Positions 9,017-16,838 of a DNA stretch of 42,768 nt are shown piece after piece. This DNA is from Paenarthrobacter sp. Z7-10 (lineage in GTDB: Bacteria > Actinomycetota > Actinomycetes > Actinomycetales > Micrococcaceae). The stretch covers positions 11,327 to 54,094 of the forward strand of contig NZ_JADPVH010000027.1 in assembly GCF_026932795.1 (NCBI RefSeq), in the 5' to 3' direction. How positions within the stretch are numbered: position 1 is the first letter of the stretch; the number at the start of each line of letters is the position of its first letter. A program made the translations under genes and the position numbers. Below the pieces are notes generated by a model. That model worked only from the letters and a program-made list of their open reading frames with translations. It had not been told where the DNA came from and searched no databases.

Positions 9017-10846
9017 ATGAAAACACGAAGATTGGTCGCGTCGTCGATGGCGGCGCTGACAGTGGCGGCCGGCCTGGGCTTGGTGCCCGCGATTAGCGTC
9101 GAGGCAGCGTCGGTGCCTGCTCCAGTTCGGTTGGCCGGCGCCGACCGATACCAAACAGCCGCCGCGATTTCCCGCTCTTATGCCGCTGTCGGGGGAACCG
9201 TGTACGTTGCTTCAGGTGCGACAGCGGCGGATGCACTAGCCGTGGGGCCTGCCGTGGCAAAGGCGAATGGCAGCCTGTTGCTGACCGGTGCCGCGGTCCT
9301 TCCATCAGCTACGCGGACAGAACTGCAACGGCTGCGGCCAACAAAAATCGTCATCCTTGGTGGGACCGGTGCTGTCGGCAGCGGCGTGTCCAACGCACTC
9401 AAAGCCTATTCCTCGTCCGTGAGCCGCATTGCTGGCACAAACCGCTACGATACTGCGGCAAAAGTGTCGCAGCTTTGGACCGGTGCCTCGACCGTTTTTC
9501 TAGCCGAGGGTTTGGGCTTCGCGGATGCATTGTCTGGGGGGGCGCCGGCGGCCCGCGACAAGGCTCCTATGCTGCTAACCAACGGTGGCTCGCTGCCTCC
9601 GGAAACGGCAGCGGCACTGCGACGGCTGAATCCCTCAAAGATTTATCTACTCGGAGGGACCGGCGTCATCAGTGCGAATGTGGCGTCCCAGGCCGCCTCC
9701 GCAGGTACGGCCTCGGTGATCAGACTGTCAGGTGCGGATCGCTACGCAACCAGCGCCATTGTCGCAAAATCGTTTTACTCCACAGCTTCATCGGTTTTTT
9801 ACGCTACGGGCAAAGGGTTTGCCGATGCGCTGGCTGGGGTGCCCGCAGCGGGTCGGAAAGCGGCGCCCTTGTTGCTGACAACATCGGGGTGCATGCCATC
9901 CCTCGTCGCAGGACAAACTGCGCGCCTTAATCCCGCTACGCGGTACTTGCTGGGCGGGACTGGCGTGTTGAGCGCCAACTCGGCCGTGAGCAATTGCACG
10001 CCACCGCCGCCGGTCCGCAGCACATATCTGTCCAACATGGAGCCCGTAGACCAAACGAGTTTAGAAACCGGATCGTACGAAATCCTCGGCAAGACTTACG
10101 CAAATTCTTTATCGTTCGATAGGTATCACACCTATAGCAGCGTTGAATACAATCTGTCCGGTAAACAGGATCAGCTGAGCGCTCTAGCTGGAATCGACGA
10201 CAACAGTCGGGACAGCGAGGCTCGCTACAGCTACCGCATCTTCGGCGACGGAAGAATGATCACCCAGGGCGAAGTGGGTTATGGTGCAAGCAACAGGATA
10301 GCCATTTCAGTCAGCGGGATTCAGAGATTGAATGTTATGGTAGCCAATTTGGCTGGACCTGACTCCACCTTCGTTCTCGCGCAGGCAGCGGTCCAGACAA
10401 ATATCACGCCGAAACCAGCCGCCCCAAATCCAAAGGGGGCGCAACTCTTCTATCTGACGAATTTGGATCCTATTTCCTCGGACCTGTCGAACGATGTGCA
10501 GCGGATCGGTGGAAAGTACTTCCCGTATTCTTTGAGTTATTACAACTATTACCTCGATAGCTCAACCAGCTATGAGATGAACCTCGGGAAAATCTACAAG
10601 ACACTGCAGGCGACGATTGGACAGGAAGAGACAAGTCCCTTCACAGGAGCAACCTTCCACTACGAAGTAAGCACGGATAACCGGGTTATTGCTTCAGGAG
10701 ACGTTGCGTTCAATCAGACCGTCAAGCTGAACGTCTCCGTCGTCAGTGCGTTGCGGTTGAAGATTGACATTACCGGTACCCGCCCCAGCGGTTCCGGGTA
10801 TGACGCAGCCTATTTCGTAATAGGCGATGCCCTTCTGACCAAATGA
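9017..10846 (+). CDS. Secreted cell-wall-binding protein: three CWBR2 repeats plus two NPCBM-like modules
   Basis: A 609-residue protein with a Sec signal peptide (MKTRRLVASSMAALTVAAGL, likely cleaved near residue 30). Three CWBR2 (PF04122-type) repeats fill residues about 35-335, marked by RLAGADRYQTA, RIAGTNRYDTA and RLSGADRYATS, each followed by a LLTNGG- or ILGGTG-type core. After a PPPP hinge come two homologous beta-rich modules beginning YLSNMEPVDQ and YLTNLDPISS, each with an NSLSF/YSLSY strand and a YSYRIFGDGR/FHYEVSTDNR strand. They resemble NPCBM carbohydrate-binding modules. The protein probably binds wall polymer through the first half and a glycan through the second. No catalytic domain is visible. 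It is divergent from the wall-polymer operon, which suggests a shared surface role. Confidence 0.85.
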   Translation: MKTRRLVASSMAALTVAAGLGLVPAISVEAASVPAPVRLAGADRYQTAAAISRSYAAVGGTVYVASGATAADALAVGPAVAKANGSLLLTGAAVLPSATRTELQRLRPTKIVILGGTGAVGSGVSNALKAYSSSVSRIAGTNRYDTAAKVSQLWTGASTVFLAEGLGFADALSGGAPAARDKAPMLLTNGGSLPPETAAALRRLNPSKIYLLGGTGVISANVASQAASAGTASVIRLSGADRYATSAIVAKSFYSTASSVFYATGKGFADALAGVPAAGRKAAPLLLTTSGCMPSLVAGQTARLNPATRYLLGGTGVLSANSAVSNCTPPPPVRSTYLSNMEPVDQTSLETGSYEILGKTYANSLSFDRYHTYSSVEYNLSGKQDQLSALAGIDDNSRDSEARYSYRIFGDGRMITQGEVGYGASNRIAISVSGIQRLNVMVANLAGPDSTFVLAQAAVQTNITPKPAAPNPKGAQLFYLTNLDPISSDLSNDVQRIGGKYFPYSLSYYNYYLDSSTSYEMNLGKIYKTLQATIGQEETSPFTGATFHYEVSTDNRVIASGDVAFNQTVKLNVSVVSALRLKIDITGTRPSGSGYDAAYFVIGDALLTK

Positions 10847-10854
10847 AGTTGGCA

Positions 10855-10888
10855 GCGCTGCCCGGCACTCAGCGGTGCCGGGCGGTGC
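10855..10888. terminator. Strong hairpin between convergent genes (probable bidirectional terminator)
   Basis: CCCGGCAC at 10861-10868 and GTGCCGGG at 10875-10882 pair perfectly around a 6-base loop. Pairing continues outward to about 14 pairs if G-T pairs are allowed. It starts a few bases after the CWBR2 gene stop and lies just beyond the stop of the convergent LuxR-type gene. There is no T-run, as is common for terminators in high-GC actinobacteria. Confidence 0.65.
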
Positions 10889-10905
10889 TGCGGGCTCCGT
10901 GGATC

Positions 10906-11376
10906 TCAACGGCTCAGCGGAACCACAGGTGGCAGCAGACCGTCTTCGATGGCTCGTTTGAAGAGATCGATTTTGGTTGGGGCAGGTCGGCCTCCGTGGG
11001 CATACTTGGCGCGGACCCGGTCGATGTGCTCTTTGACTGATGCCTGCGAGATGCCCATCCGCCGGGCAACCTGGTATTGACCAAAGCCGGACGCGTACAG
11101 GCGCAACGCCTCGGCTTCCCGCGGTGATAGCGACGTGTGTCCTGGCTGGATGCCACCGATGGCGGCGATCAACTTCTTGTCAGGCAGCAAACCAACGCCA
11201 GTAAAAGGTGGAATTGGCTCCAGGGCATTGATACTCGGTGGGGACTTCTCGGCAGCCGCTGCAGCGGCGGTTATCGTGGCCTTGTTCGTCCGTTCGGGTC
11301 GGCCGGATGCGATGCCGCTATCGGACCCCGATCGCACCGAATCCTGACGCTCCACTATGCCCAGTTGTATCCCCAC
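10906..11376 (-). CDS. LuxR-type helix-turn-helix regulator without receiver domain
   Basis: The C-terminal ~70 residues form a GerE/LuxR DNA-binding domain (LSPREAEALRLYASGF, then QVARRMGISQASVKEHIDRV). The ~85 residues before it are Ala/Ser/Pro-rich, with no response-regulator receiver. I chose the GTG at 11376 (156 residues) because a G-rich stretch lies just upstream and the frame further up runs antisense into thiL; a GTG at 11355 is also possible. It converges on the CWBR2 gene and is divergent from thiL, with only about 110 bases between starts. The target genes and any input signal are unknown. Confidence 0.65.
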   Translation of the reverse strand: MGIQLGIVERQDSVRSGSDSGIASGRPERTNKATITAAAAAAEKSPPSINALEPIPPFTGVGLLPDKKLIAAIGGIQPGHTSLSPREAEALRLYASGFGQYQVARRMGISQASVKEHIDRVRAKYAHGGRPAPTKIDLFKRAIEDGLLPPVVPLSR

Positions 11377-11487
11377 GCCGCCCCCATCGCTGTCTTCTGT
11401 TGACAGGAATGTACTCCAGGACTTCCACGCGCATCGGCGCACCTGTCGCCTGGCCGGGATGTCGGTGCGGCAGGTTACGGTTTGACT

Positions 11488-12537
11488 ATGATTACTACGC
11501 GCACCGACGGCGCTTCCCAAAGCGCCGTGGTGGTCGGCGAGCTGGACGAGGGCGCCCTGCTGGCGCGGATATTCCCGCGCCTGGCCGGGTCGGCGTCGGT
11601 GCTGCTCGGACCCGGGGACGATGCCGCCGTGGTGGCGGCACCGGACGGGCGCACAGTGGTGTCCATTGACACGCAGGTGCAGGACCTTGATTTCCGGTTG
11701 CTTTGGCCAAACGGTTACCGGAGCACGGGTTATGACGTGGGCTGGAAGGCTGCCGCGCAGAATCTGAGCGACATCAACGCGATGGGCGCGGTTGCCACCT
11801 CCTTGGTGGTCAGCCTGAATCTTCCCGCGGGCACTTTGGTCAGCTGGGTGGAGGAGCTGGCCGAGGGGCTCAGCGCCGCGATCGCCGGACTGGGCGCGGA
11901 GGATTGTTCCGTTGCGGGCGGTGACCTCTCCGGCGGCAGGGAAATTGTGGTCACGGTGGCGGTGCTGGGAAATCTGCAGGGCCGGGACCCGGTGCTGCGG
12001 TCCGGTGCCCGCGTCGGGGATATCGTGGCGCTGGCGGGAACGGTGGGCAGGGCGGCAGCGGGCTGGGCACTGTTGGAGGGAACCACGGCGGTGGCCGAGC
12101 TGAACCCGGAACAGGACGCCGTCGTCGAACTTTTCTGCCGGCCCCGTCCGCCGCTTGCTGCCGGCCCGGCCGCCGCCCGTGCCGGAGCCACGGCCATGCT
12201 GGACATTTCTGATGGCCTGCTGCGCGACGGTGGCCGGCTCGCGAAGGCGAGCAACGTCGTCGTCGATCTGGATCCGGCAGCGCTGGAACCCTTCGCCGCG
12301 CCGCTGCGGGCGGCGGCGGACCTGCTGGGCATGGATCCATGGGGCTGGATTCTGGGCGGGGGAGAGGACCACGGACTGTTATGCACATTTCCGGCCGGGT
12401 CCCAGCTCCCGCACGGGTTCGTTGCGATAGGCTCGGTTATGGCCGGTGGGGATGGTCTCCCGCCGGTGACCATTGCCGGGGAAGCTGCACATTCAGCGGA
12501 ACCGCAGACAGCGGGATGGGATCACTTTGCACTCTAA
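11488..12537 (+). CDS. thiL: Thiamine-monophosphate kinase
   Basis: A ~349-residue ATP-dependent kinase that converts thiamine monophosphate to the diphosphate cofactor in the cytoplasm. The N-terminal metal/ATP site (LLGPGDDAAVV), SIDTQVQDLDF, the KAAAQNLSDINAMGA loop, GGDLSGG, MLDISDGLLRD and GGGEDHGLL are all in the expected order, and the length is normal. A TTG six bases upstream (11482) is an alternative start, and the Shine-Dalgarno match is poor for both. It heads the thiL - DAK2 - recG - rsmD run common in actinobacteria; the next gene starts inside its last codons. No thiamine riboswitch is visible upstream. Confidence 0.95.
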   Translation: MITTRTDGASQSAVVVGELDEGALLARIFPRLAGSASVLLGPGDDAAVVAAPDGRTVVSIDTQVQDLDFRLLWPNGYRSTGYDVGWKAAAQNLSDINAMGAVATSLVVSLNLPAGTLVSWVEELAEGLSAAIAGLGAEDCSVAGGDLSGGREIVVTVAVLGNLQGRDPVLRSGARVGDIVALAGTVGRAAAGWALLEGTTAVAELNPEQDAVVELFCRPRPPLAAGPAAARAGATAMLDISDGLLRDGGRLAKASNVVVDLDPAALEPFAAPLRAAADLLGMDPWGWILGGGEDHGLLCTFPAGSQLPHGFVAIGSVMAGGDGLPPVTIAGEAAHSAEPQTAGWDHFAL

Positions 12538-13558
12538 GATTGCCGCCAACGCGCCTGCCATCAGGCGTTGGCTGGCCAAGTCTGAGGAGACGCTGGGCAA
12601 CCACAGCGACCGGCTCAACGCGATCAATATTTTTCCGGTGGCGGATGGGGATACCGGCACCAACCTGTATCTGACCGTCCGCTCGGCCTCGTTGGCCATC
12701 CAGGACTCGGAGAGCGCCGACGTGGGCGAGGTCCTGACCATCGCGGGCCGTGCGGCGATGGAGGAGGCCAGGGGTAATTCGGGGACGCTGTTTTCGGTAT
12801 TCCTTGCGGCCATGGCGGAGCCGCTGCTTGGGTCCACCCGGCTCAACAGCCCGCTGCTCGCCGCGGCGCTGGCGCGGGCTCAGATCCGCGCCTGGTCCGC
12901 GCTGAGTGATCCGATTCCCGGGACCATGCTTTCCGTGCTGGAGGCCGCTGCCCAGGCAGCGTCCATAGTGGACTCGGCGCAGGCAGGCGATGACAGCAAC
13001 CACGCGCTGGCGCTGACCCTGGATGCGGCGGTGCAGGCGGCGTTGGAGGCTGTGGTGCAGACGGAGAACCAGCTCGGTGCGCTGCGCGATGCCGAGGTGG
13101 TGGATGCCGGCGGGGTGGGCCTGCTGCTGATCTTGGACTGCCTGCGGTCGACGTTGCTGGGTGAGGAACTGCAGGAGGAGCTGCTGGACGGACTCTCCGG
13201 GTACGACGTCCAGGATCCGCATATCCACGTGGACGTCCCGGTGACCGGCGGAGTCGAAGTGATGTGCACCATCGCGCTGTCTCCGCTGGCGGCAGCCGGC
13301 CTGCGCCTGCAGCTCGATGAGCTGGGCAATTCGGTGATCATGAGTTCGGTGGGCCCGGTGGATGAGCCCGAAGGCGGTTACCGCTGGCGGCTGCACGTCC
13401 ACGTCGCCGAGGCCGGGCCGGCGCTGGAGCTGATCCATGCCGCGGGGGTGCCCAGCAGCGTGAGCGTCACCGCTTTGAACGCCGCCGCGGACAATATCGA
13501 CGCCGTCGGCGCCCTTCCCGGCACCGTTTTCACCCCCGATGCTCATGAGCACCCGTAG
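12527..13558 (+). CDS. DAK2-domain protein (FakA-like fatty-acid/dihydroxyacetone kinase family)
   Basis: 343 residues from a TTG at 12527, chosen because GGATGGGA lies just upstream and the protein then begins with a typical DAK2 start (IRRWLAKSEETLGNHSDRLN). INIFPVADGDTGTNLYLTV is the nucleotide/metal-binding loop, and AMEEARGNSGTLFSVFLAA and AGGVGLLLILDCL follow as in the DAK2 fold. The last ~110 residues form a small alpha/beta domain. Standard FakA proteins are nearer 550 residues, so this is a short member. It overlaps the end of thiL by 11 bases and the start of recG by about 20, indicating translational coupling. Kinase activity on DegV/FakB-bound fatty acids is inferred from the family and not proven here. 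Confidence 0.85.
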   Translation: MHSKIAANAPAIRRWLAKSEETLGNHSDRLNAINIFPVADGDTGTNLYLTVRSASLAIQDSESADVGEVLTIAGRAAMEEARGNSGTLFSVFLAAMAEPLLGSTRLNSPLLAAALARAQIRAWSALSDPIPGTMLSVLEAAAQAASIVDSAQAGDDSNHALALTLDAAVQAALEAVVQTENQLGALRDAEVVDAGGVGLLLILDCLRSTLLGEELQEELLDGLSGYDVQDPHIHVDVPVTGGVEVMCTIALSPLAAAGLRLQLDELGNSVIMSSVGPVDEPEGGYRWRLHVHVAEAGPALELIHAAGVPSSVSVTALNAAADNIDAVGALPGTVFTPDAHEHP

Positions 13559-15884
13559 CGCCAAGCCCAGCGGCACGGCGGCTGCGGCCGGCAGTGGGCT
13601 TGGTGGAGCTGGCGCCGGGTTCGCCGGCGGCGATGGGCCGGCTGACGGCACCGGCCTGGCCCCCGGCAGCGGTCTGATCCACGGCACAAGCGACATCGCC
13701 TTTCCGCTGGAGCGGCTGATCGGGAAGGCCTCTGCCACCAGCATCGAGAAGAGTCTGGGCCTGCGCAGCGTGGGCGAGTTGCTGCACCATTTTCCGCGGC
13801 GCTACCTCAACCGCGGGGAGCTGACCCCGATTGACCAGGTTCCGCTCAATGAAGACGTGACCATCCTGGCCCGGGTGCTTTCCCTGTCCACCCGGTCCAT
13901 GCGGGCGCGCAAGGGCACCATCACGGACGTGGTGATCACCGACGATTCCGGCGGTTTGAGCAGCCTGAAGATCAGCTTCTTCAACGGCTGGAAGGCGCAG
14001 AAGGAGCTGCAGACGGGGACGCTGGCCATGTTCTCCGGAAAGGTCACCGTCTTCAACCACGCACGCAGCCTGACGAATCCGGACTTTTCGGTGCTCCCGG
14101 ACGATGAGCTCTCCGGCCAGGAGGCGGAGCTCCAGGCGCAGCGGCCGGTGCCGGTGTATCCGGCCACCGCCAAACTGCCCAGCTGGAAGATCCAACGCGC
14201 GGTGGAGTCGGTGCTGCGGGCGGTGGACCTGGAGAAACTGCCGGACCCGCTGCCGGCGCAGATCGTGGCGCGGGAGAAGTTTTTGAGCCTGCCGAATGCC
14301 TATCAGTTGATCCATACCCCGTCCGCACCGGAGGACTGGCAGCGTGCCCGGGACCGGTTCCGCTACCAGGAGGCGCTGGTGCTGCAGACGGCGCTGGCAC
14401 GCCGCCGGGCGCAGGCCGCCGCCGAGGATGCCACCGCCCGCCGCGGCACTCCGGATGGACTGCTCGCGGCCTTTGACGCCGCGCTGCCATTCACCCTCAC
14501 CGCGGGGCAGCGGGATGTAGGCGAGGTGCTGGCGCGCGAGCTCGCCGCGGACCACCCGATGAACCGGCTGCTGCAGGGCGAGGTGGGGTCCGGCAAGACG
14601 GTGGTGGCGCTGCGGGCGATGCTCCAGGTCATCGATTCAGGTGGCCAGGCGGCCCTGCTGGCACCCACCGAGGTGCTCGCGGCGCAGCACTACCAGTCCA
14701 TCCGCGCCATTTTGGGTCCGCTGGGCGAGGGCGGTCTGCTGGGCAGCGTGGGCAGTGGTCCGGACGGCACGGCGGTCACACTGCTGACCGGTTCCATGCC
14801 CGCCGCGGCCCGCAAGCGAGCGCTGCTGGACGCGGCGTCCGGTATGGCGGGCATCGTGATCGGCACGCACGCGCTGCTGTCGGACACCGTGCAGTTCTTC
14901 GACCTCGGCCTGATTGTGGTGGATGAGCAGCACCGGTTCGGCGTGGAGCAGCGCGACGTGCTGCGCAGCAAGGCCAGCAAGCCGCCGCATCTGTTGGTCA
15001 TGACGGCCACGCCCATCCCGCGCACGGTGGCGATGACCGTGTTCGGCGACCTGGAAACCTCCGTGCTGACGGAGCTGCCCGCCGGTCGCGCCCCGATTTC
15101 CACCCACGTGGTGGGGCTCGCGGAGCATCCTGGCTGGGTTGCGCGGCTCTGGTCCCGCTCGCGGGAGGAGATCGCCGCGGGTCACCAGGTTTATGTGGTC
15201 TGTCCCAAGATCGGCTCGGACGACGACGGCGACGGTTCCGCGCCGCCGGAGGACGATGCTCCGGGACGCCCACTGGCCGAGGTGGCCACCGTCGTCGAAC
15301 TCCTGCAGACAGAACCGGCACTGGCCGGGACCCGGATCGCGGCCCTGCACGGCAAACTCGACGCCACCGTGAAGTCGGAGACAATGGCGTCCTTCGCCGC
15401 CGGAAACCTGGACCTGCTGGTGTCCACCACGGTGATCGAGGTGGGCGTTGATGTGCACAATGCCACCCTGATGGTGATTTTGGATGCGGACCGATTCGGT
15501 ATTTCCCAGCTGCACCAGCTGCGCGGCCGGGTGGGCCGCGGCGGGCTGCCCGGAACCTGCCTGCTGGTCACCAGCCTGGAGGTAGGTCATCCCAGCCGGC
15601 GCCGGCTTGATGCCGTAGCGGCGACCACCGACGGGTTTGTGCTCTCCCAGGAGGATCTGAAGCTGCGGCGCGAGGGGGACATTCTGGGTGCCTCGCAGTC
15701 CGGCGGCCGATCCACCCTGCGGCTGCTGCGCGTGCTCCAGCACGAGGACATCATCGCCAAAGCCCGGGAGGATGCTTGGAAAATCGTGGCCAAGGACCCG
15801 CAGCTGCGTGCCTATTCGGCGCTGGAGGCTGCCATCGAGGAGTACCTGAACCCGGAAAAGGAGGCCTTCCTTGAACGTGGCTGA
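13539..15884 (+). CDS. recG: ATP-dependent DNA helicase RecG
   Basis: A 781-residue superfamily 2 helicase that remodels stalled replication forks and Holliday junctions. The wedge (OB-fold) domain precedes the motor: Walker A is GEVGSGKTVVALRAM near residue 347, then LLAPTEVLAAQHY, VVDEQHRFG (DEQH box), VMTATPIPRT, STTVIEVGVDVHNATLM and QLHQLRGRVGRG. The N-terminus carries ~55 extra residues that are almost entirely Gly, Ala, Ser and Pro, low-complexity sequence before the conserved FPLERLIGK. ATGs at 13539 and 13545 are both possible starts. It overlaps the DAK2 gene and is followed by rsmD after nine bases. Confidence 0.96.
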   Translation: MLMSTRSAKPSGTAAAAGSGLGGAGAGFAGGDGPADGTGLAPGSGLIHGTSDIAFPLERLIGKASATSIEKSLGLRSVGELLHHFPRRYLNRGELTPIDQVPLNEDVTILARVLSLSTRSMRARKGTITDVVITDDSGGLSSLKISFFNGWKAQKELQTGTLAMFSGKVTVFNHARSLTNPDFSVLPDDELSGQEAELQAQRPVPVYPATAKLPSWKIQRAVESVLRAVDLEKLPDPLPAQIVAREKFLSLPNAYQLIHTPSAPEDWQRARDRFRYQEALVLQTALARRRAQAAAEDATARRGTPDGLLAAFDAALPFTLTAGQRDVGEVLARELAADHPMNRLLQGEVGSGKTVVALRAMLQVIDSGGQAALLAPTEVLAAQHYQSIRAILGPLGEGGLLGSVGSGPDGTAVTLLTGSMPAAARKRALLDAASGMAGIVIGTHALLSDTVQFFDLGLIVVDEQHRFGVEQRDVLRSKASKPPHLLVMTATPIPRTVAMTVFGDLETSVLTELPAGRAPISTHVVGLAEHPGWVARLWSRSREEIAAGHQVYVVCPKIGSDDDGDGSAPPEDDAPGRPLAEVATVVELLQTEPALAGTRIAALHGKLDATVKSETMASFAAGNLDLLVSTTVIEVGVDVHNATLMVILDADRFGISQLHQLRGRVGRGGLPGTCLLVTSLEVGHPSRRRLDAVAATTDGFVLSQEDLKLRREGDILGASQSGGRSTLRLLRVLQHEDIIAKAREDAWKIVAKDPQLRAYSALEAAIEEYLNPEKEAFLERG

Positions 15885-15893
15885 GGTGGCGCC

Positions 15894-16475
15894 GTGACGC
15901 GCATCGTTGCCGGAATTGCTGGCGGAACACCGTTGGCCTCCGTCCTGGGCACGGGCACCCGTCCCACTACCGACCGCGTGAAGGAAGCACTCTTTTCCCG
16001 GCTGGAATCCCTGGACGCCTTGCTCGATGCCCGGGTCTTGGATCTGTACGCCGGTTCCGGGTCGCTGGGAGTGGAAAGCGCCAGCAGGGGAGCGGCATCC
16101 GTGAAATTGGTCGAGTACGGCGCCCGGGCGGCCGAGGTCTGCCAGCGTAATGCCACCGCCATTAACGACGTACTGGGCCGCAAGGTGGTAACCGTGCAGC
16201 GCTCCAAGGTCGAGTCCTTCCTTGGCCGGGTAGCCGAGGCGGGAGTGGATCAGTGGGATCTGGTTTTCCTGGACCCGCCCTACCCGCTGGCCGAAGACGG
16301 ACTCACCGCGGTGCTGGCCGCCCTCGCGCCGAACCTCGCCGCGGAAGCCGTCGTCGTCGTCGAACGTTCCTCCCGCTCACCCGAGCCCGGCTGGACCCCG
16401 GCCCTTGAGCGCTTTGCGGAGAAGAAGTACGGCGAAACCAAGCTCTGGTTCGCCGGACCCGCTCTGGTGGACTGA
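15894..16475 (+). CDS. rsmD: 16S rRNA (guanine(966)-N2)-methyltransferase RsmD
   Basis: 193 residues from a GTG start nine bases after recG. The family pattern is clear: RIVAGIAGG, RPTTDRVKEALFSRLE (residues 23-38), the SAM loop LDLYAGSGSLGVESASRG (49-66) and the catalytic FLDPPYPL (125-132). It methylates G966 of 16S rRNA during small-subunit assembly. The gene is complete. A second, truncated copy of its last ~62 codons lies 4.15 kb downstream (20441-20626), so the 3' end of this gene is one arm of a direct repeat. In related genomes rsmD is often close to coaD; here about 12.5 kb separate them. Confidence 0.96.
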   Translation: MTRIVAGIAGGTPLASVLGTGTRPTTDRVKEALFSRLESLDALLDARVLDLYAGSGSLGVESASRGAASVKLVEYGARAAEVCQRNATAINDVLGRKVVTVQRSKVESFLGRVAEAGVDQWDLVFLDPPYPLAEDGLTAVLAALAPNLAAEAVVVVERSSRSPEPGWTPALERFAEKKYGETKLWFAGPALVD

Positions 16476-16838
16476 CGCCTTCCCGGGTGGGTGGCTTGAC
16501 CGGCCATTAGCCACTGGCGTTGGTACAGCGTGATGCCAAAAAGAGTACCAGCACGGGCGGCCCCTCGCGCCACCGGTCATCCGGGTGAGTCCGCCATGAT
16601 CTCTACTCCGAGGGCTGCCAGCCCCCTGGCGAGTTCCGTCAGGGGCGAAAGTGGCACCGGACATGGCGGTCATGATCGACGCTGCCGTCCCCGGGCCTGT
16701 TCGGGGAATCGAGTTGGCACTCGGGTTCGTGCCAGGCGACGGGCAAGTAGCACCCGGGAGAAAGCGAGAGTTGATCCTTAGAAATCAGGTAGGACCTACT
16801 CGCGTGCCCGCCTTTCGAGGCTTCTAGGCTCCTCAGTA
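16476..16838. other. Intergenic stretch between rsmD and the large surface-protein gene
   Basis: About 360 bases with no supported gene. Similarity to the second rsmD copy ends a few bases after the stop (GACTGACGC is shared, then the two sequences differ), so the left edge of cargo A is at about 16480. A small hairpin (TGGCAC 16715-16720, GTGCCA 16729-16734) follows another short one (CCCCG/CGGGG) closely. They could be a terminator for rsmD or leader structures for the next gene. No transposase remnant or att-like core was recognised. Confidence 0.45.

Noticed and set aside
11377-11487. Thiamine (TPP) riboswitch before thiL
   Set aside because: The region is too short, and none of the conserved TPP-aptamer segments (CUGAGA, ACCUGAUC-like) is present.
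10906-12372. A 488-codon minus-strand frame covering thiL
   Set aside because: Only its last ~155 codons, the LuxR-type regulator, look like protein. The rest is antisense to thiL, with His/Arg/Gly-rich composition typical of shadow frames in high-GC genes.
12437-15743. Long minus-strand frames opposite the DAK2 gene and recG (12437-13744, 13530-14555, 14637-15743)
   Set aside because: They lie fully antisense to genes with complete family motifs, have shadow-type composition and show no ribosome binding sites or domains.
16681-16740. tRNA fragment as an integration scar upstream of cargo A
   Set aside because: A GGGTTCGTGCC stretch recalls a T-arm, but the flanking arms do not pair and no acceptor or anticodon arm can be drawn.
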